A stretch of DNA of 54,077 nt from Winogradskya consettensis (GTDB taxonomy: Bacteria; Actinomycetota; Actinomycetes; Mycobacteriales; Micromonosporaceae). Positions 27,090 through 35,097 of the stretch are shown here, piece by piece. The notes under the pieces were generated by a model that was not told the DNA's origin, searched no databases, and saw only the letters and a list, made by a program, of their open reading frames with translations. Positions within the stretch are counted from its first letter, which is position 1, and each line of letters begins with the position of its first letter. A program made the position numbers and the translations under genes. The stretch spans positions 1 to 54,077 of the forward strand of contig NZ_BOQP01000060.1 of assembly GCF_018332715.1 (NCBI RefSeq), in the 5' to 3' direction.

Positions 27090-27127
27090 CAGCGGGCCGA
27101 GGACCTCAGAAGGTCCACGGCCCGCTG
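27090..27127 (-). terminator. Hairpin between rpmA and obg
   Basis: A perfect 10-bp stem CAGCGGGCCG / CGGCCCGCTG, one A-A mismatch, a 6-bp stem GGACCT / AGGTCC and a CAGA loop follow the rpmA stop. On the minus strand it is followed by CCGTATTTCC, a poor T-run, so it may act as a partial terminator or a stabilising 3' end between the ribosomal genes and obg. A short TGCTGTGG repeat lies beside it at 27130-27153. Confidence 0.65.
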
Positions 27128-27162
27128 TGATGCTGTGGTGCTGTGGTGCTGTGCGGCGCTAC

Positions 27163-27435
27163 TTACTCTGCCGCAGCAGCGGCCGCGACCGGCACGATGC
27201 TGATGGTCTTGCGGCCACGGGTGTGACCGAAGAGCACGTTGCCGGGAGCGAGCGCGAACAGCGTGTCGTCGCCACCGCGGCCGACCAGGTCGCCCGGGTG
27301 GAACTTCGTGCCACGCTGGCGAAGAATGATCTCGCCGGCCTTGACGAGCTCGCCACCGAACCGCTTCACTCCGAGCCGCTGGGCGGCGGAGTCACGGCCG
27401 TTACGAGAGCTGGAGGCACCCTTTTTGTGAGCCAT
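27163..27435 (-). CDS. rpmA: 50S ribosomal protein L27
   Basis: The 90-residue protein starts MAHKKGASSSRNGRDSAAQR and contains the conserved LGVKRFGGELVKAG and HPGDLVGRGGDDTLFAL. L27's N-terminus reaches the peptidyl-transferase centre. There is no Firmicutes-type cleaved leader. The alanine-rich tail (VAAAAAAE) is longer than in many homologues. It follows rplU by 12 bases. Confidence 0.98.
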   Translation of the reverse strand: MAHKKGASSSRNGRDSAAQRLGVKRFGGELVKAGEIILRQRGTKFHPGDLVGRGGDDTLFALAPGNVLFGHTRGRKTISIVPVAAAAAAE

Positions 27436-27447
27436 GGCGGTTCGTCC

Positions 27448-27762
27448 CTACTTCTTGTTGGAGATGCCGGTCACCTTGACGAGCGTCAGCGGCTGGCGGT
27501 GCCCCTGGCGCTTGTGGTAGCCGGTCTTGTTCTTGAACTTGTGGATCCGGATCTTCGGACCCTTGGTGTGATCGGCGATCTCGCCGGACACCGTCACGTT
27601 GGCAAGCTTGGCAGCGTCGGTCACCAGGTTGTCACCGTCGACGAGGAGAACCGCGGCGAGCTTCAGCGAGTCGCCGGGCTTACCCGCGAGCTTCTCAACC
27701 TCGATCACGTCGCCCTCGGCAACCTTGTACTGCTTGCCGCCGGTCTTGACGATCGCGTACAT
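27448..27762 (-). CDS. rplU: 50S ribosomal protein L21
   Basis: The 104-residue protein begins MYAIVKTGGKQYKVAEGDVI, the canonical L21 start, and ends with HRQPLTLVKVTGISNKK. It binds 23S rRNA near L20. The ATG at 27762 is chosen by family alignment; AGGGAG lies upstream of it. A candidate promoter is about 135 bases upstream. It is the first gene of rplU-rpmA(-obg). Confidence 0.98.
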   Translation of the reverse strand: MYAIVKTGGKQYKVAEGDVIEVEKLAGKPGDSLKLAAVLLVDGDNLVTDAAKLANVTVSGEIADHTKGPKIRIHKFKNKTGYHKRQGHRQPLTLVKVTGISNKK

Positions 27763-27897
27763 CGACGCGGACTCCCTGAGACTTGCGCAGCGAGAAAAAT
27801 CCACTGCTTGGCGGATGTAACTGGCTCCCGGCGCCAAACGTCGCGCACGGAAACTCGAACTACATGAAAAATCAGCGCCGAAAAAGCGCCGTTAGAT

Positions 27898-27927
27898 AGC
27901 GTACTTCATCAGCGGCTCGATGCTCAA
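27898..27927 (-). promoter_or_regulatory. Candidate promoter for rplU
   Basis: Read on the minus strand, TTGAGC and TACGCT are separated by 18 bases, close to the vegetative sigma consensus of actinomycetes. It leaves a leader of about 130 bases before rplU, which could carry regulation. It is a motif match by eye only. Confidence 0.4.
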
Positions 27928-27940
27928 ACCGGGGAGAAGC

Positions 27941-28471
27941 TCAGGAGTTGCCGCAGGCCTTCGAGAGGGTTTCCTGCAGCCCCGCGAGCTTCTCTGCGTC
28001 CAGTTTACGCACGTCGCCCTTCAGAGTCGAAACCTGCTTCCCCATCGCGGTCAGCGCCCTCTTCAGCGCGGGGTCGCTGGTGAGCTTCGCCATATCCGCC
28101 AGGGCGTACGAATAGTTCTCGACGTCCCGGGTCGTCTTCTCCTTCGCCTTGGTGACCGCGTCGGCGTCCTGGGCGGACTGGGCGTCGATCAGCAGCTTGA
28201 CGTCGGCGGCGAAGTTGCGTGCCGCCTCACCGCCGGTCTTGGCCGCCTGCGTGCAGATGGCTGCGGTGTCGCCCTTCAAGGCAGCGTCGCCACCGGACGA
28301 GGAAGCCGCCGCGGACGTAGCTGAGGTGGCCTCAGGCGCGCTGGAGACCACGCCCGCGGAGGGGGAGGCATCGGCCTGCGCGGGGGCCGCGGCCGAGTCG
28401 GAGGAGGAAGAGGAACAGGCACCGAGCAGAAGGGCACCGCTGAGAGCGGTGACACAGAGAAGGCGTCGCAT
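27941..28471 (-). CDS. Lipoprotein of unknown function, helical
   Basis: The 176-residue product has a lipoprotein signal (MRRLLCVTALSGALLLGAC; lipobox LGAC, cysteine 19). A Ser/Ala-rich linker of about 50 residues follows. The rest is a mostly helical domain with ICTQAAKTGGEAARNFAADV and two cysteines (near residues 73 and 173) that could pair. It would sit on the outer face of the membrane. It is placed between rne and rplU on the same strand, where many actinomycetes have no gene; its role is unknown. Confidence 0.82.
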   Translation of the reverse strand: MRRLLCVTALSGALLLGACSSSSSDSAAAPAQADASPSAGVVSSAPEATSATSAAASSSGGDAALKGDTAAICTQAAKTGGEAARNFAADVKLLIDAQSAQDADAVTKAKEKTTRDVENYSYALADMAKLTSDPALKRALTAMGKQVSTLKGDVRKLDAEKLAGLQETLSKACGNS

Positions 28472-28550
28472 GGGGATTCCGGGCTCCTGGGGAAAGGGGG
28501 ATGAGCGAGGAGGCCCCGAGGGTAGCCGACATAGATCGCCGGATATGAGG

Positions 28551-28591
28551 TCGGGCGGCCCCAGCAGGAAGAACCTGCCCGGACCGCCCGA
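28551..28591 (-). terminator. Candidate rne terminator hairpin
   Basis: Read on the minus strand, a stem TCGGGCGG / CCGCCCGA with an inner GCAGG / CCTGC stem lies about 33 bases after the rne stop. No clear T-run follows. Confidence 0.55.
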
Positions 28592-28623
28592 TCTCAGCGT
28601 GCTTTCAGCTCAGTGCCCCCGGA

Positions 28624-31600
28624 TCAGGGACGGGTACGCCGCCGCGAGCCACCGCGACGCGACCGGCGGCGACCGCCTGCTCCCGCGCCCACCGGCTCGT
28701 CGTCGTCCTCTTCCTCGTCACCCGCGGCGTCCGGGTCGTCGTTGCTGGTCAACTGCAACGGCTCCGCAGGCTCCGAGGGGTACGCGGACCCGTAACGCGA
28801 CAGGTCGTACCCGCTGATGTCGTATTCGTCGTCGGCGTCGTTGCCGTTCACCGCCGGAGCCGGGGGCTGGATGACCCCTGAACCGACCGGACGCACGACA
28901 CCGGACTCCCGCGGCGGAATCCCCGCGGTCTCGGCCACCGGGTCCTCCAGGGTCAGGTCCGAAGGCGCCTCGACCTCGACCTCGAACTCCTCCACGACGA
29001 CGGCCTCGACCGGCGCCGGCTCGACCGGCGCGGAGTCGATGTTGCCACCGCGGCGACGGCGGGACTTGGTGGCGGGCTGCGCCACCGGCTGGACCGCGGG
29101 TGCCTCGACCCGGGGTGCCGCGGCGGCGACCGCCTTGACCTGGCTGCTGGCCGCGCCCACGGGACGCTTCTCGGTCACGGGCTCGGTGTGGATGACCACA
29201 CCGCGGCCCTTGCAGTGGTCGCAGGTCTCGCTGAACGCCTCGAGCAGGCCCGCGCCGATGCGCTTACGGGTCATCTGGACCAGGCCCAGCGAGGTGATCT
29301 CGGTGACCTGATGCTTGGTCCGGTCCCGGCCCAGGCACTCGGTGAGCCGCCGCAGCACCAGCTCGCGGTTGCTCTCCAGCACCATGTCGATGAAGTCGAT
29401 GACCACGATGCCGCCGATGTCGCGCAGCCGGAGCTGCCGCACGATCTCCTCGGCCGCCTCGAGGTTGTTGCGGGTGACCGTCTCCTCGAGGTTGCCCCCG
29501 GCACCGGTGTACTTGCCGGTGTTGACGTCGACGACCGTCATCGCCTCGGTGCGGTCGAACACGAGGTGACCACCCGAGGGCAGGAACACCTTGCGGTCCA
29601 GGCCCTTGAGGATCTGCTCGTCGATCCGCTTGTCGGCGAAGACGTCGCCGGTGCCGGTGTAGCGGTGCATCCGCTCCACGAGGTCGGGTGACACCGAGTC
29701 GAGGTAGTTCTCGAGCTCGCCGTACGCCTGGTCACCCTGCACGATCAGCTCGCGGAAGTCCTCGTTGAAGAGGTCCCGGACGACCCGGATCACCAGGTCG
29801 GGCTCCTCGGAGAGAGCGGCGGGCGCGTGCCCCTCGGCGGCCTTGGCCTGGATGTCCTCCCACTGCGCCTGCAGCCGCTTGACGTCGCGGGCGAGCTCGT
29901 CCTCGCTGGCACCCTCGGCGGCCGTGCGCACGATGACACCGGCGCCGTCGGGCACGAGCTTCTTGAGCACGTCACGCAGGCGCTTGCGCTCGTTGTCGGG
30001 CAGCTTGCGGCTGATGCCGGACGCGTTGCCGTTGGGCACGTAGACCAGGTGCCGGCCGGAGAGCGCGATGTGGCTGCTCAGCCGGGCGCCCTTGTGGCCC
30101 ATCGGGTCCTTGGTGACCTGGACGAGCACGGAGTCGCCGGAACGCAGCGCCTGCTCGATCGAGCGTGCGCGCCCCTCGAGCCCGGTGGCGTCCCAGTTGA
30201 CCTCGCCGGCGTACAGAACGGCGTTGCGGCCCCGGCCGACGTCAACGAACGCCGCCTCCATGCTGGGCAGCACGTTCTGGACCTTGCCGAGGTAGACGTT
30301 GCCGACCATGGTCCCGGAGGTGGTCCGCGACACGTAGTGCTCGACCAGGACGCCGTCCTCGAGCACGGCGATCTGGATCCGGTCGGGCTTCTGCCGCACG
30401 ACCATGACCCGGTCGACCGCCTCGCGGCGGGCCAGGAACTCCGACTCGCTCAGGATCGGCGGCCGGGTCCGGCGCTGCTCCCGGCCGTCGCGCCGGCGCT
30501 GCCGCTTGGCCTCGAGCCGGGTGGACCCCGAAACACCCTGGACCTCATCGGTACGCCGGGGCTCGCGCACCCGCACGACGGTGTGCACGCCGTCCTCGAC
30601 GCCACCGGTCTCCGTGTCGCCGGAGCCCTTGCGACGACGCCGGCGGCGACGCCGGGTGACCCCGTCGCCCTCGTCGTTCTCGTCGTCCTCGCTGTCGCCC
30701 TCGGCCTCGGCGTCGGACTCAGCGGTCTCCTCGCCGTCGGCAGCGGCGGATTCGCCCTCGTCGCCCTCGTCGGCGGGACCCTTGCCACGGCCACGGCCAC
30801 GACGGCCACGACGGCGACGCCGGCGGCTGATGCCGTCCTCGTCCTCGTACTCCTCGGAGCCGTCCTCGACGTCGTCGGCGCTCTCGTCGGGGTCGTCGAT
30901 CAGGGCCTCGGTGACCTCGGCCGAAGCGGCGGGCACCTCGACGGCGACCTCGTCGGCGTCGGCCGCGGCGGAACCCCGGCGACGGCGACGGCTCTTGCGG
31001 ACACCCTCCACGGGCTCCTCGTCGGCGGAGACCGCGACGGGCTGGCTGGTACTGGTCTCGGGGGCCGTGCTCTCGGCCTCGTCCTCGATCGGGGCGGCCG
31101 GAGCCGCGGCGACGGGGGCGGCGGTGGAACCGCGGCGGGTCCGCCTGGTGGCGGGCTCGGCCTCGGCCTCCGGCGGCATGAACAGGACCGCCGGCGGCAG
31201 CGCGGCCTTGCGGCGGCGGCTGCGCGGGGCGGCGTCGTCCTCGATGAGCTCGCCGTCGAGCGGCAGCACGGCGATGACCGGCACGGGCTCGACGGGAGCT
31301 TCTTCTTCGGCCACGGGCTCGTCGGCCACGGGCTCGTCCTCGGCGGGAACCTCCGCAACCGGCGGCTCCTCTGCCTCGGCAGCGGGAACTGCCTCGGCAG
31401 CGGGAACGTCCAGGCCGGGGATCTCCTCAGGCGCGGCGGCAGCGGCCGGAACGGCCTTCTTCCGCGCACGGCTGCGGGTGGCCTTGACCGGCGCCGGAGC
31501 GGCAACCGGCTCGGCATCGCTGAGCAGGCTCTCCGCGACGGCAGCGGGGTCCTCGGCGACAGGCGTCTCCGCAGCGGCGGGGACGGCCTTCTTCCGCGCG

Positions 31601-31806
31601 CGACTACGGGTGGCCTTCACCGGGGCAACGGGAGCTGCCTCGGTCTCGCCGGTCTCGGCGTCAGGTGCCTCCGCCGGAGCGGCTGCCGCGGCGGCCTTCC
31701 TGCGGGGTGCACGCACACGGCGAGCGGGTGCGGTGGTCTCGGCGGCATCGACGGGAGGAGCAACTGCCTCGTCCCGTTCACCGCCCTGGGGCTCGTTTTC
31801 GAGCAT
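28624..31806 (-). CDS. rne: Ribonuclease E/G family endoribonuclease
   Basis: The 1060-residue enzyme processes rRNA precursors and mRNA. A long N-terminal extension (about residues 1-440) is rich in Ala, Glu, Pro and Arg, with KATRSRARKKAVPAA-type repeats and acidic DDVEDGSEEYEDED blocks. The S1 domain follows near residue 499 (GTMVGNVYLGKVQNVLPSME). The DNase-I-like catalytic part has metal-binding aspartates in VVDVNTG (near 759) and VIDFIDM (near 802). The zinc-link is CDHCKGRG (near 862). The C-terminal tail is again disordered and ends in an Arg-rich segment. This arrangement, with the catalytic core between two tails, is typical of actinobacteria. The ATG at 31806 has GGAGAG 6 bases upstream. 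Confidence 0.96.
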   Translation of the reverse strand: MLENEPQGGERDEAVAPPVDAAETTAPARRVRAPRRKAAAAAAPAEAPDAETGETEAAPVAPVKATRSRARKKAVPAAAETPVAEDPAAVAESLLSDAEPVAAPAPVKATRSRARKKAVPAAAAAPEEIPGLDVPAAEAVPAAEAEEPPVAEVPAEDEPVADEPVAEEEAPVEPVPVIAVLPLDGELIEDDAAPRSRRRKAALPPAVLFMPPEAEAEPATRRTRRGSTAAPVAAAPAAPIEDEAESTAPETSTSQPVAVSADEEPVEGVRKSRRRRRGSAAADADEVAVEVPAASAEVTEALIDDPDESADDVEDGSEEYEDEDGISRRRRRRGRRGRGRGKGPADEGDEGESAAADGEETAESDAEAEGDSEDDENDEGDGVTRRRRRRRRKGSGDTETGGVEDGVHTVVRVREPRRTDEVQGVSGSTRLEAKRQRRRDGREQRRTRPPILSESEFLARREAVDRVMVVRQKPDRIQIAVLEDGVLVEHYVSRTTSGTMVGNVYLGKVQNVLPSMEAAFVDVGRGRNAVLYAGEVNWDATGLEGRARSIEQALRSGDSVLVQVTKDPMGHKGARLSSHIALSGRHLVYVPNGNASGISRKLPDNERKRLRDVLKKLVPDGAGVIVRTAAEGASEDELARDVKRLQAQWEDIQAKAAEGHAPAALSEEPDLVIRVVRDLFNEDFRELIVQGDQAYGELENYLDSVSPDLVERMHRYTGTGDVFADKRIDEQILKGLDRKVFLPSGGHLVFDRTEAMTVVDVNTGKYTGAGGNLEETVTRNNLEAAEEIVRQLRLRDIGGIVVIDFIDMVLESNRELVLRRLTECLGRDRTKHQVTEITSLGLVQMTRKRIGAGLLEAFSETCDHCKGRGVVIHTEPVTEKRPVGAASSQVKAVAAAAPRVEAPAVQPVAQPATKSRRRRGGNIDSAPVEPAPVEAVVVEEFEVEVEAPSDLTLEDPVAETAGIPPRESGVVRPVGSGVIQPPAPAVNGNDADDEYDISGYDLSRYGSAYPSEPAEPLQLTSNDDPDAAGDEEEDDDEPVGAGAGGRRRSRRGGSRRRTRP

Positions 31807-31938
31807 GGGGCGCTCTCCAGTTCTGGCGGCCCCGGGCGCGGGTGAGCGCTGCCACGCAGGGTCGCCGCAAGTTTTTCGGTCCCGGCCCTCATCGGACGGG
31901 CTGCCGAAGTCTGCCAACGCGGGCGCCGACCGAACCGG

Positions 31939-32700
31939 CTAGCGCCCTCCGATGGTGGCGTCCTCGCGATCCGCGTCCAACGGATCGACGATCTCTCCCT
32001 GCGAGGTAAGCGAGCCTTGGGCCAGCCGGGTCACCCTGGGGGGCACCGGCGGCTCCAGGCCGGCCACCACACGCAGGCCAGACATGACGTCATCGGGTCG
32101 AACGGCGGGAGTGACCTGCCGCACGACAAGGTCGATTATCGCACACGGTGCCGCGTTGGCCTCGGAAGGTGCGCCAGACTCGTTGGTCACAGTGCAGAAA
32201 ACAACCGGATTACGGGCGTCGAACACCCGCTTCCCCTGCTTCGTCATGCGCTCCACCAGCACTTCTTCGGCCGCGAGGAAGGCGGCGACCGCCTCGATAG
32301 CGACCTGCGTCTCAACCTGGGGAAGTTCGATTCGCCACTTGGACGCGTCGATGCGGTCGGCAAGGCTGCCGCCGCCCTCGGTCGCGACCACGGCGTCCAG
32401 CACGTCCAGGCCGGGCGAGAGTGCCGTATCCAGGGCCACCCGCAGCTGCGCCGCGTCGACCACGGTCTGCAGGCCGATCTCGAGGTATTCCGCCTCGCTG
32501 CCGACGCCGGTGGGCGCCGCACTCGCGTACGAGATCTTGGGGTGCGGGGTGAAGCCCTGCGAGAAGGCGATGGGTACGCCCGCCCGCTTCAACGCGCGCT
32601 CGAAAGCCCGCGCGAAGTCCCGGTGCGAGGTGAAACGCAGCGGTCCGCGCTTCGCGTAACGAAGGCGGATCCGCTGCACGACCGGGGCCTGACCGCCCAC
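31939..32700 (-). CDS. TIGR03936/DUF2344 radical SAM-associated protein
   Basis: The 253-residue protein has the family core RIRLRYAKRGPLRFTSHRDF, FERALKRAGVPIAFSQGFTPHPKISYASA and EYLEIGL. DUF2344 proteins accompany, or are fused to, TIGR03960-type radical SAM enzymes; here the partner is the next gene upstream. Their joint reaction is not established. GTG at 32700 is annotated. An in-frame ATC at 32718 would give the N-terminus (ATC)AKNQPVGGQ, with TTAGGA just upstream, and might be the true non-standard start. Confidence 0.9.
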   Translation of the reverse strand: MGGQAPVVQRIRLRYAKRGPLRFTSHRDFARAFERALKRAGVPIAFSQGFTPHPKISYASAAPTGVGSEAEYLEIGLQTVVDAAQLRVALDTALSPGLDVLDAVVATEGGGSLADRIDASKWRIELPQVETQVAIEAVAAFLAAEEVLVERMTKQGKRVFDARNPVVFCTVTNESGAPSEANAAPCAIIDLVVRQVTPAVRPDDVMSGLRVVAGLEPPVPPRVTRLAQGSLTSQGEIVDPLDADREDATIGGR

Positions 32701-32770
32701 GGGCTGGTTCTTGGCGATGGTCCTAATCCTTAAATATCGATCTGGCCTGGGTTTTCCGCCGCGGGCAAAC

Positions 32771-34729
32771 TCAGTGCGTATGCGCGGGCGTGGGGGTGCG
32801 CAGGCCGGCGACGGGGGTCAGGGGCAGCAGCTTCTTGCCGGTGGGGCCGATCTGGATCTCGGTGTCCATCGACGGGCAGACGCCGCAGTCGAAGCACGGG
32901 GTCCAGCGGCAGTCGTCCTGCTCGAACTCACTCTTGGAGTCCATCCAGTCCTGCCACAGCCAGTCCTTGTCGAGACCGGAGTCCAGGTGGTCCCAGGGCA
33001 GGACCTCGAGCTGCTCGCGCTCGCGGGTGGTGAACCAGTCGAGGTCGACGCCGAACTCCGGCAGAACCTCGGCGGCGGAATCGACCCAGCGGGCGTACGA
33101 GAAATGCTCGGACCAGCCGTCGAATCGTTGCCCTTTGTCCCAGGCTCGCCGGATTACCTTGCCGACCCGGCGGTCACCGCGCGACAGCAGGCCCTCGATC
33201 AGCGACGGCTCGCCGTCGTGATAGCGGTAACCGATCGCCCGGCCCAGCGACCGATCGCTGTTGATCTCCTGCTTGAGCATCCGGAGCCGGTTGTCGATGA
33301 CCTCCGGGCGCTCCATGGCGGCCCACTGGAACGGGGTGTGCGGCTTGGGCACGAACGCGCCGATCGAGACCGTGCACTTGATGTCCTTGGTGCCGGTGGC
33401 GACCCGACCGGCCTTGATCACCTCGTGTGCCATCCGGCCGATCTGCAGCACGTCGTCGTCGGTCTCGGTGGGCAGCCCGCACATGAAGTACAACTTCACA
33501 CTGCGCCAGCCGTTGGTGTACGCCGTGACGACCGTCCGGATCAGGTCCTCCTCGGTCACCATCTTGTTGATGACCTTGCGGATCCGCTCCGAGCCGCCCT
33601 CGGGCGCGAAGGTGAGCCCCGTCCGCCGCCCGTTACGGGACAGCTCCTGGGCCAGGTCGATGTTGAACGCGTCGACCCGGGTCGAGGGCAGCGACAGCGA
33701 GACGTTGGTGTCCGCGTACTGCTCGGCCAGGCCGGAGCACATGTCGCCGATCTCGGAGTGGTCCGCGCTGGAGAGCGAGAGCAAACCGACCTCGGAGTAC
33801 CCGGAATACTCCAGGCCCTCCTTGATCATCTGGCCGACCGTGGTGATCGAACGCTCCCGCACCGGGCGGGTGATCATGCCGGCCTGGCAGAACCGGCAGC
33901 CCCGCGTGCAACCGCGGAAGATCTCCACGGCGTAGCGCTCGTGCACCGTCTCGGCGAGCGGGACCAGCGGCTTCTTCGGGTACGGCCAGGCGTCGAGATC
34001 CATGGTCGTGCGCTTGTTGACCCGGAACGGCACGTCGGGCCGGTTGGGCACCACCCGCTGGATCCGGCCGTCGGGCAGATAGTCCACGTCGTAGAAACGC
34101 GGGACATAGATGCTCTCGGTGCGCGCGAGCCGCAGCAGCAGCTCGTCACGGCCACCGGGGCGACCCTCGGCCTTCCACTCCCGGATGATCCCGGTGATCT
34201 CGAGGACGGCCTCCTCGCCGTCGCCGAGCACCGCGGCATCGATGAAGTCGGCGATCGGCTCCGGGTTGAACGAGGCATGCCCGCCGGCGAGCACGATGGG
34301 GTCGTCGATGCCCCGGTCGGCGCTGTCCATCGGGATGCCGGCCAGGTCGAGCGCGGAGAGCATGTTGGTGTAGCCGAGCTCGGTCGCGAACGACAGCCCG
34401 AGCACGTCGAAGGCCCTGACGGGCCGATGCGCGTCGACGGTGAACTGCGGGACGCCGTTCTCCTTCATCAGCGCTTCGAGGTCGGGCCAGATCGCGTAGG
34501 TCCGCTCGGCGAGCACGTCCTCCTGCTCGTTGAGCACCTCGTAGAGGATCTGGACGCCCTGGTTGGGCAGGCCCACCTCGTAGGCGTCGGGATACATCAA
34601 CGCCCAGCGCACGGTGGTGGAGTCCCAGTCCTTGACGACGGCTCCGAGCTCGCCGCCCACATACTGGATCGGCTTGCTGACCCTGGGCAGCAGCTGTTCA
34701 AGCTGCGGAAAGACTGAGTTGACGCTCAT
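32771..34729 (-). CDS. TIGR03960-family B12-binding-type radical SAM protein
   Basis: The 652-residue protein has an N-terminal B12-binding-like Rossmann region (VRWALMYPDAYEVGLPNQGV, DVLGLSFATELGYTNML). The radical SAM cluster motif CTRGCRFC (CxxxCxxC) lies near residue 275, in EIFRGCTRGCRFCQAG. A late cysteine-containing segment (CFDCGVCPSM) lies near the C terminus. Members are widespread in bacteria; the reaction is not settled. It is cotranscribed with the DUF2344 gene that follows after about 50-70 bases, and upstream of rne in the usual order. Confidence 0.93.
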   Translation of the reverse strand: MSVNSVFPQLEQLLPRVSKPIQYVGGELGAVVKDWDSTTVRWALMYPDAYEVGLPNQGVQILYEVLNEQEDVLAERTYAIWPDLEALMKENGVPQFTVDAHRPVRAFDVLGLSFATELGYTNMLSALDLAGIPMDSADRGIDDPIVLAGGHASFNPEPIADFIDAAVLGDGEEAVLEITGIIREWKAEGRPGGRDELLLRLARTESIYVPRFYDVDYLPDGRIQRVVPNRPDVPFRVNKRTTMDLDAWPYPKKPLVPLAETVHERYAVEIFRGCTRGCRFCQAGMITRPVRERSITTVGQMIKEGLEYSGYSEVGLLSLSSADHSEIGDMCSGLAEQYADTNVSLSLPSTRVDAFNIDLAQELSRNGRRTGLTFAPEGGSERIRKVINKMVTEEDLIRTVVTAYTNGWRSVKLYFMCGLPTETDDDVLQIGRMAHEVIKAGRVATGTKDIKCTVSIGAFVPKPHTPFQWAAMERPEVIDNRLRMLKQEINSDRSLGRAIGYRYHDGEPSLIEGLLSRGDRRVGKVIRRAWDKGQRFDGWSEHFSYARWVDSAAEVLPEFGVDLDWFTTREREQLEVLPWDHLDSGLDKDWLWQDWMDSKSEFEQDDCRWTPCFDCGVCPSMDTEIQIGPTGKKLLPLTPVAGLRTPTPAHTH

Positions 34730-34749
34730 GGGGCTCCAGGGTACGCGGT

Positions 34750-35097
34750 TTACCCGCCCAACTCGTCCGCGGCCCGCTCCAGATCGGTGGCCAGCAGGTC
34801 ATCGCGGAAAGCGCACAGCTTCAGCGTCATCCGTGCCGCACCGGTCTCCCCGACCACGAGCCGGATCGGCGTGCCCGCCTGATCAAGATCACCGACGAGC
34901 GCATCGAGCAGCCGCACCCCGGCGCTGTCCAGGAAAGAGACCGCCGTCAGATCGATGAGCACGGCACCGCTGCGGCCGGTGTGCCGCACGATCTCCCGCC
35001 CGATCTCCGGGGCGTTGGCCAGGTCGATCTCGCCCGCGAGCCGGACCAGGTCGGCCGAGCCCATCTTGGCGAAGGTCACCCATTGCTGATCGGTCAT
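34750..35097 (-). CDS. STAS-domain anti-sigma factor antagonist
   Basis: The 115-residue protein is a single STAS domain. The core has VRLAGEIDLANAPEIG and the conserved phosphorylatable serine in VSFLDSAGVRLLDAL. Such proteins bind an RsbW-like kinase when unphosphorylated and so free a sigma factor; a PP2C phosphatase removes the phosphate. Its ATG overlaps the stop of the upstream PP2C/kinase gene by four bases (ATGA). It is therefore the likely substrate of that protein and the last gene of the rsbQ operon. Confidence 0.93.
   Translation of the reverse strand: MTDQQWVTFAKMGSADLVRLAGEIDLANAPEIGREIVRHTGRSGAVLIDLTAVSFLDSAGVRLLDALVGDLDQAGTPIRLVVGETGAARMTLKLCAFRDDLLATDLERAADELGG

Noticed and set aside
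29827..31845. Long plus-strand open frames opposite rne
   Set aside because: Antisense shadows caused by the Ala/Glu/Pro-rich rne tail; the minus-strand frame has clear RNase E/G motifs.
32711..34717. Long plus-strand open frame opposite the radical SAM gene
   Set aside because: Antisense shadow; the opposite strand carries the CxxxCxxC radical SAM protein.
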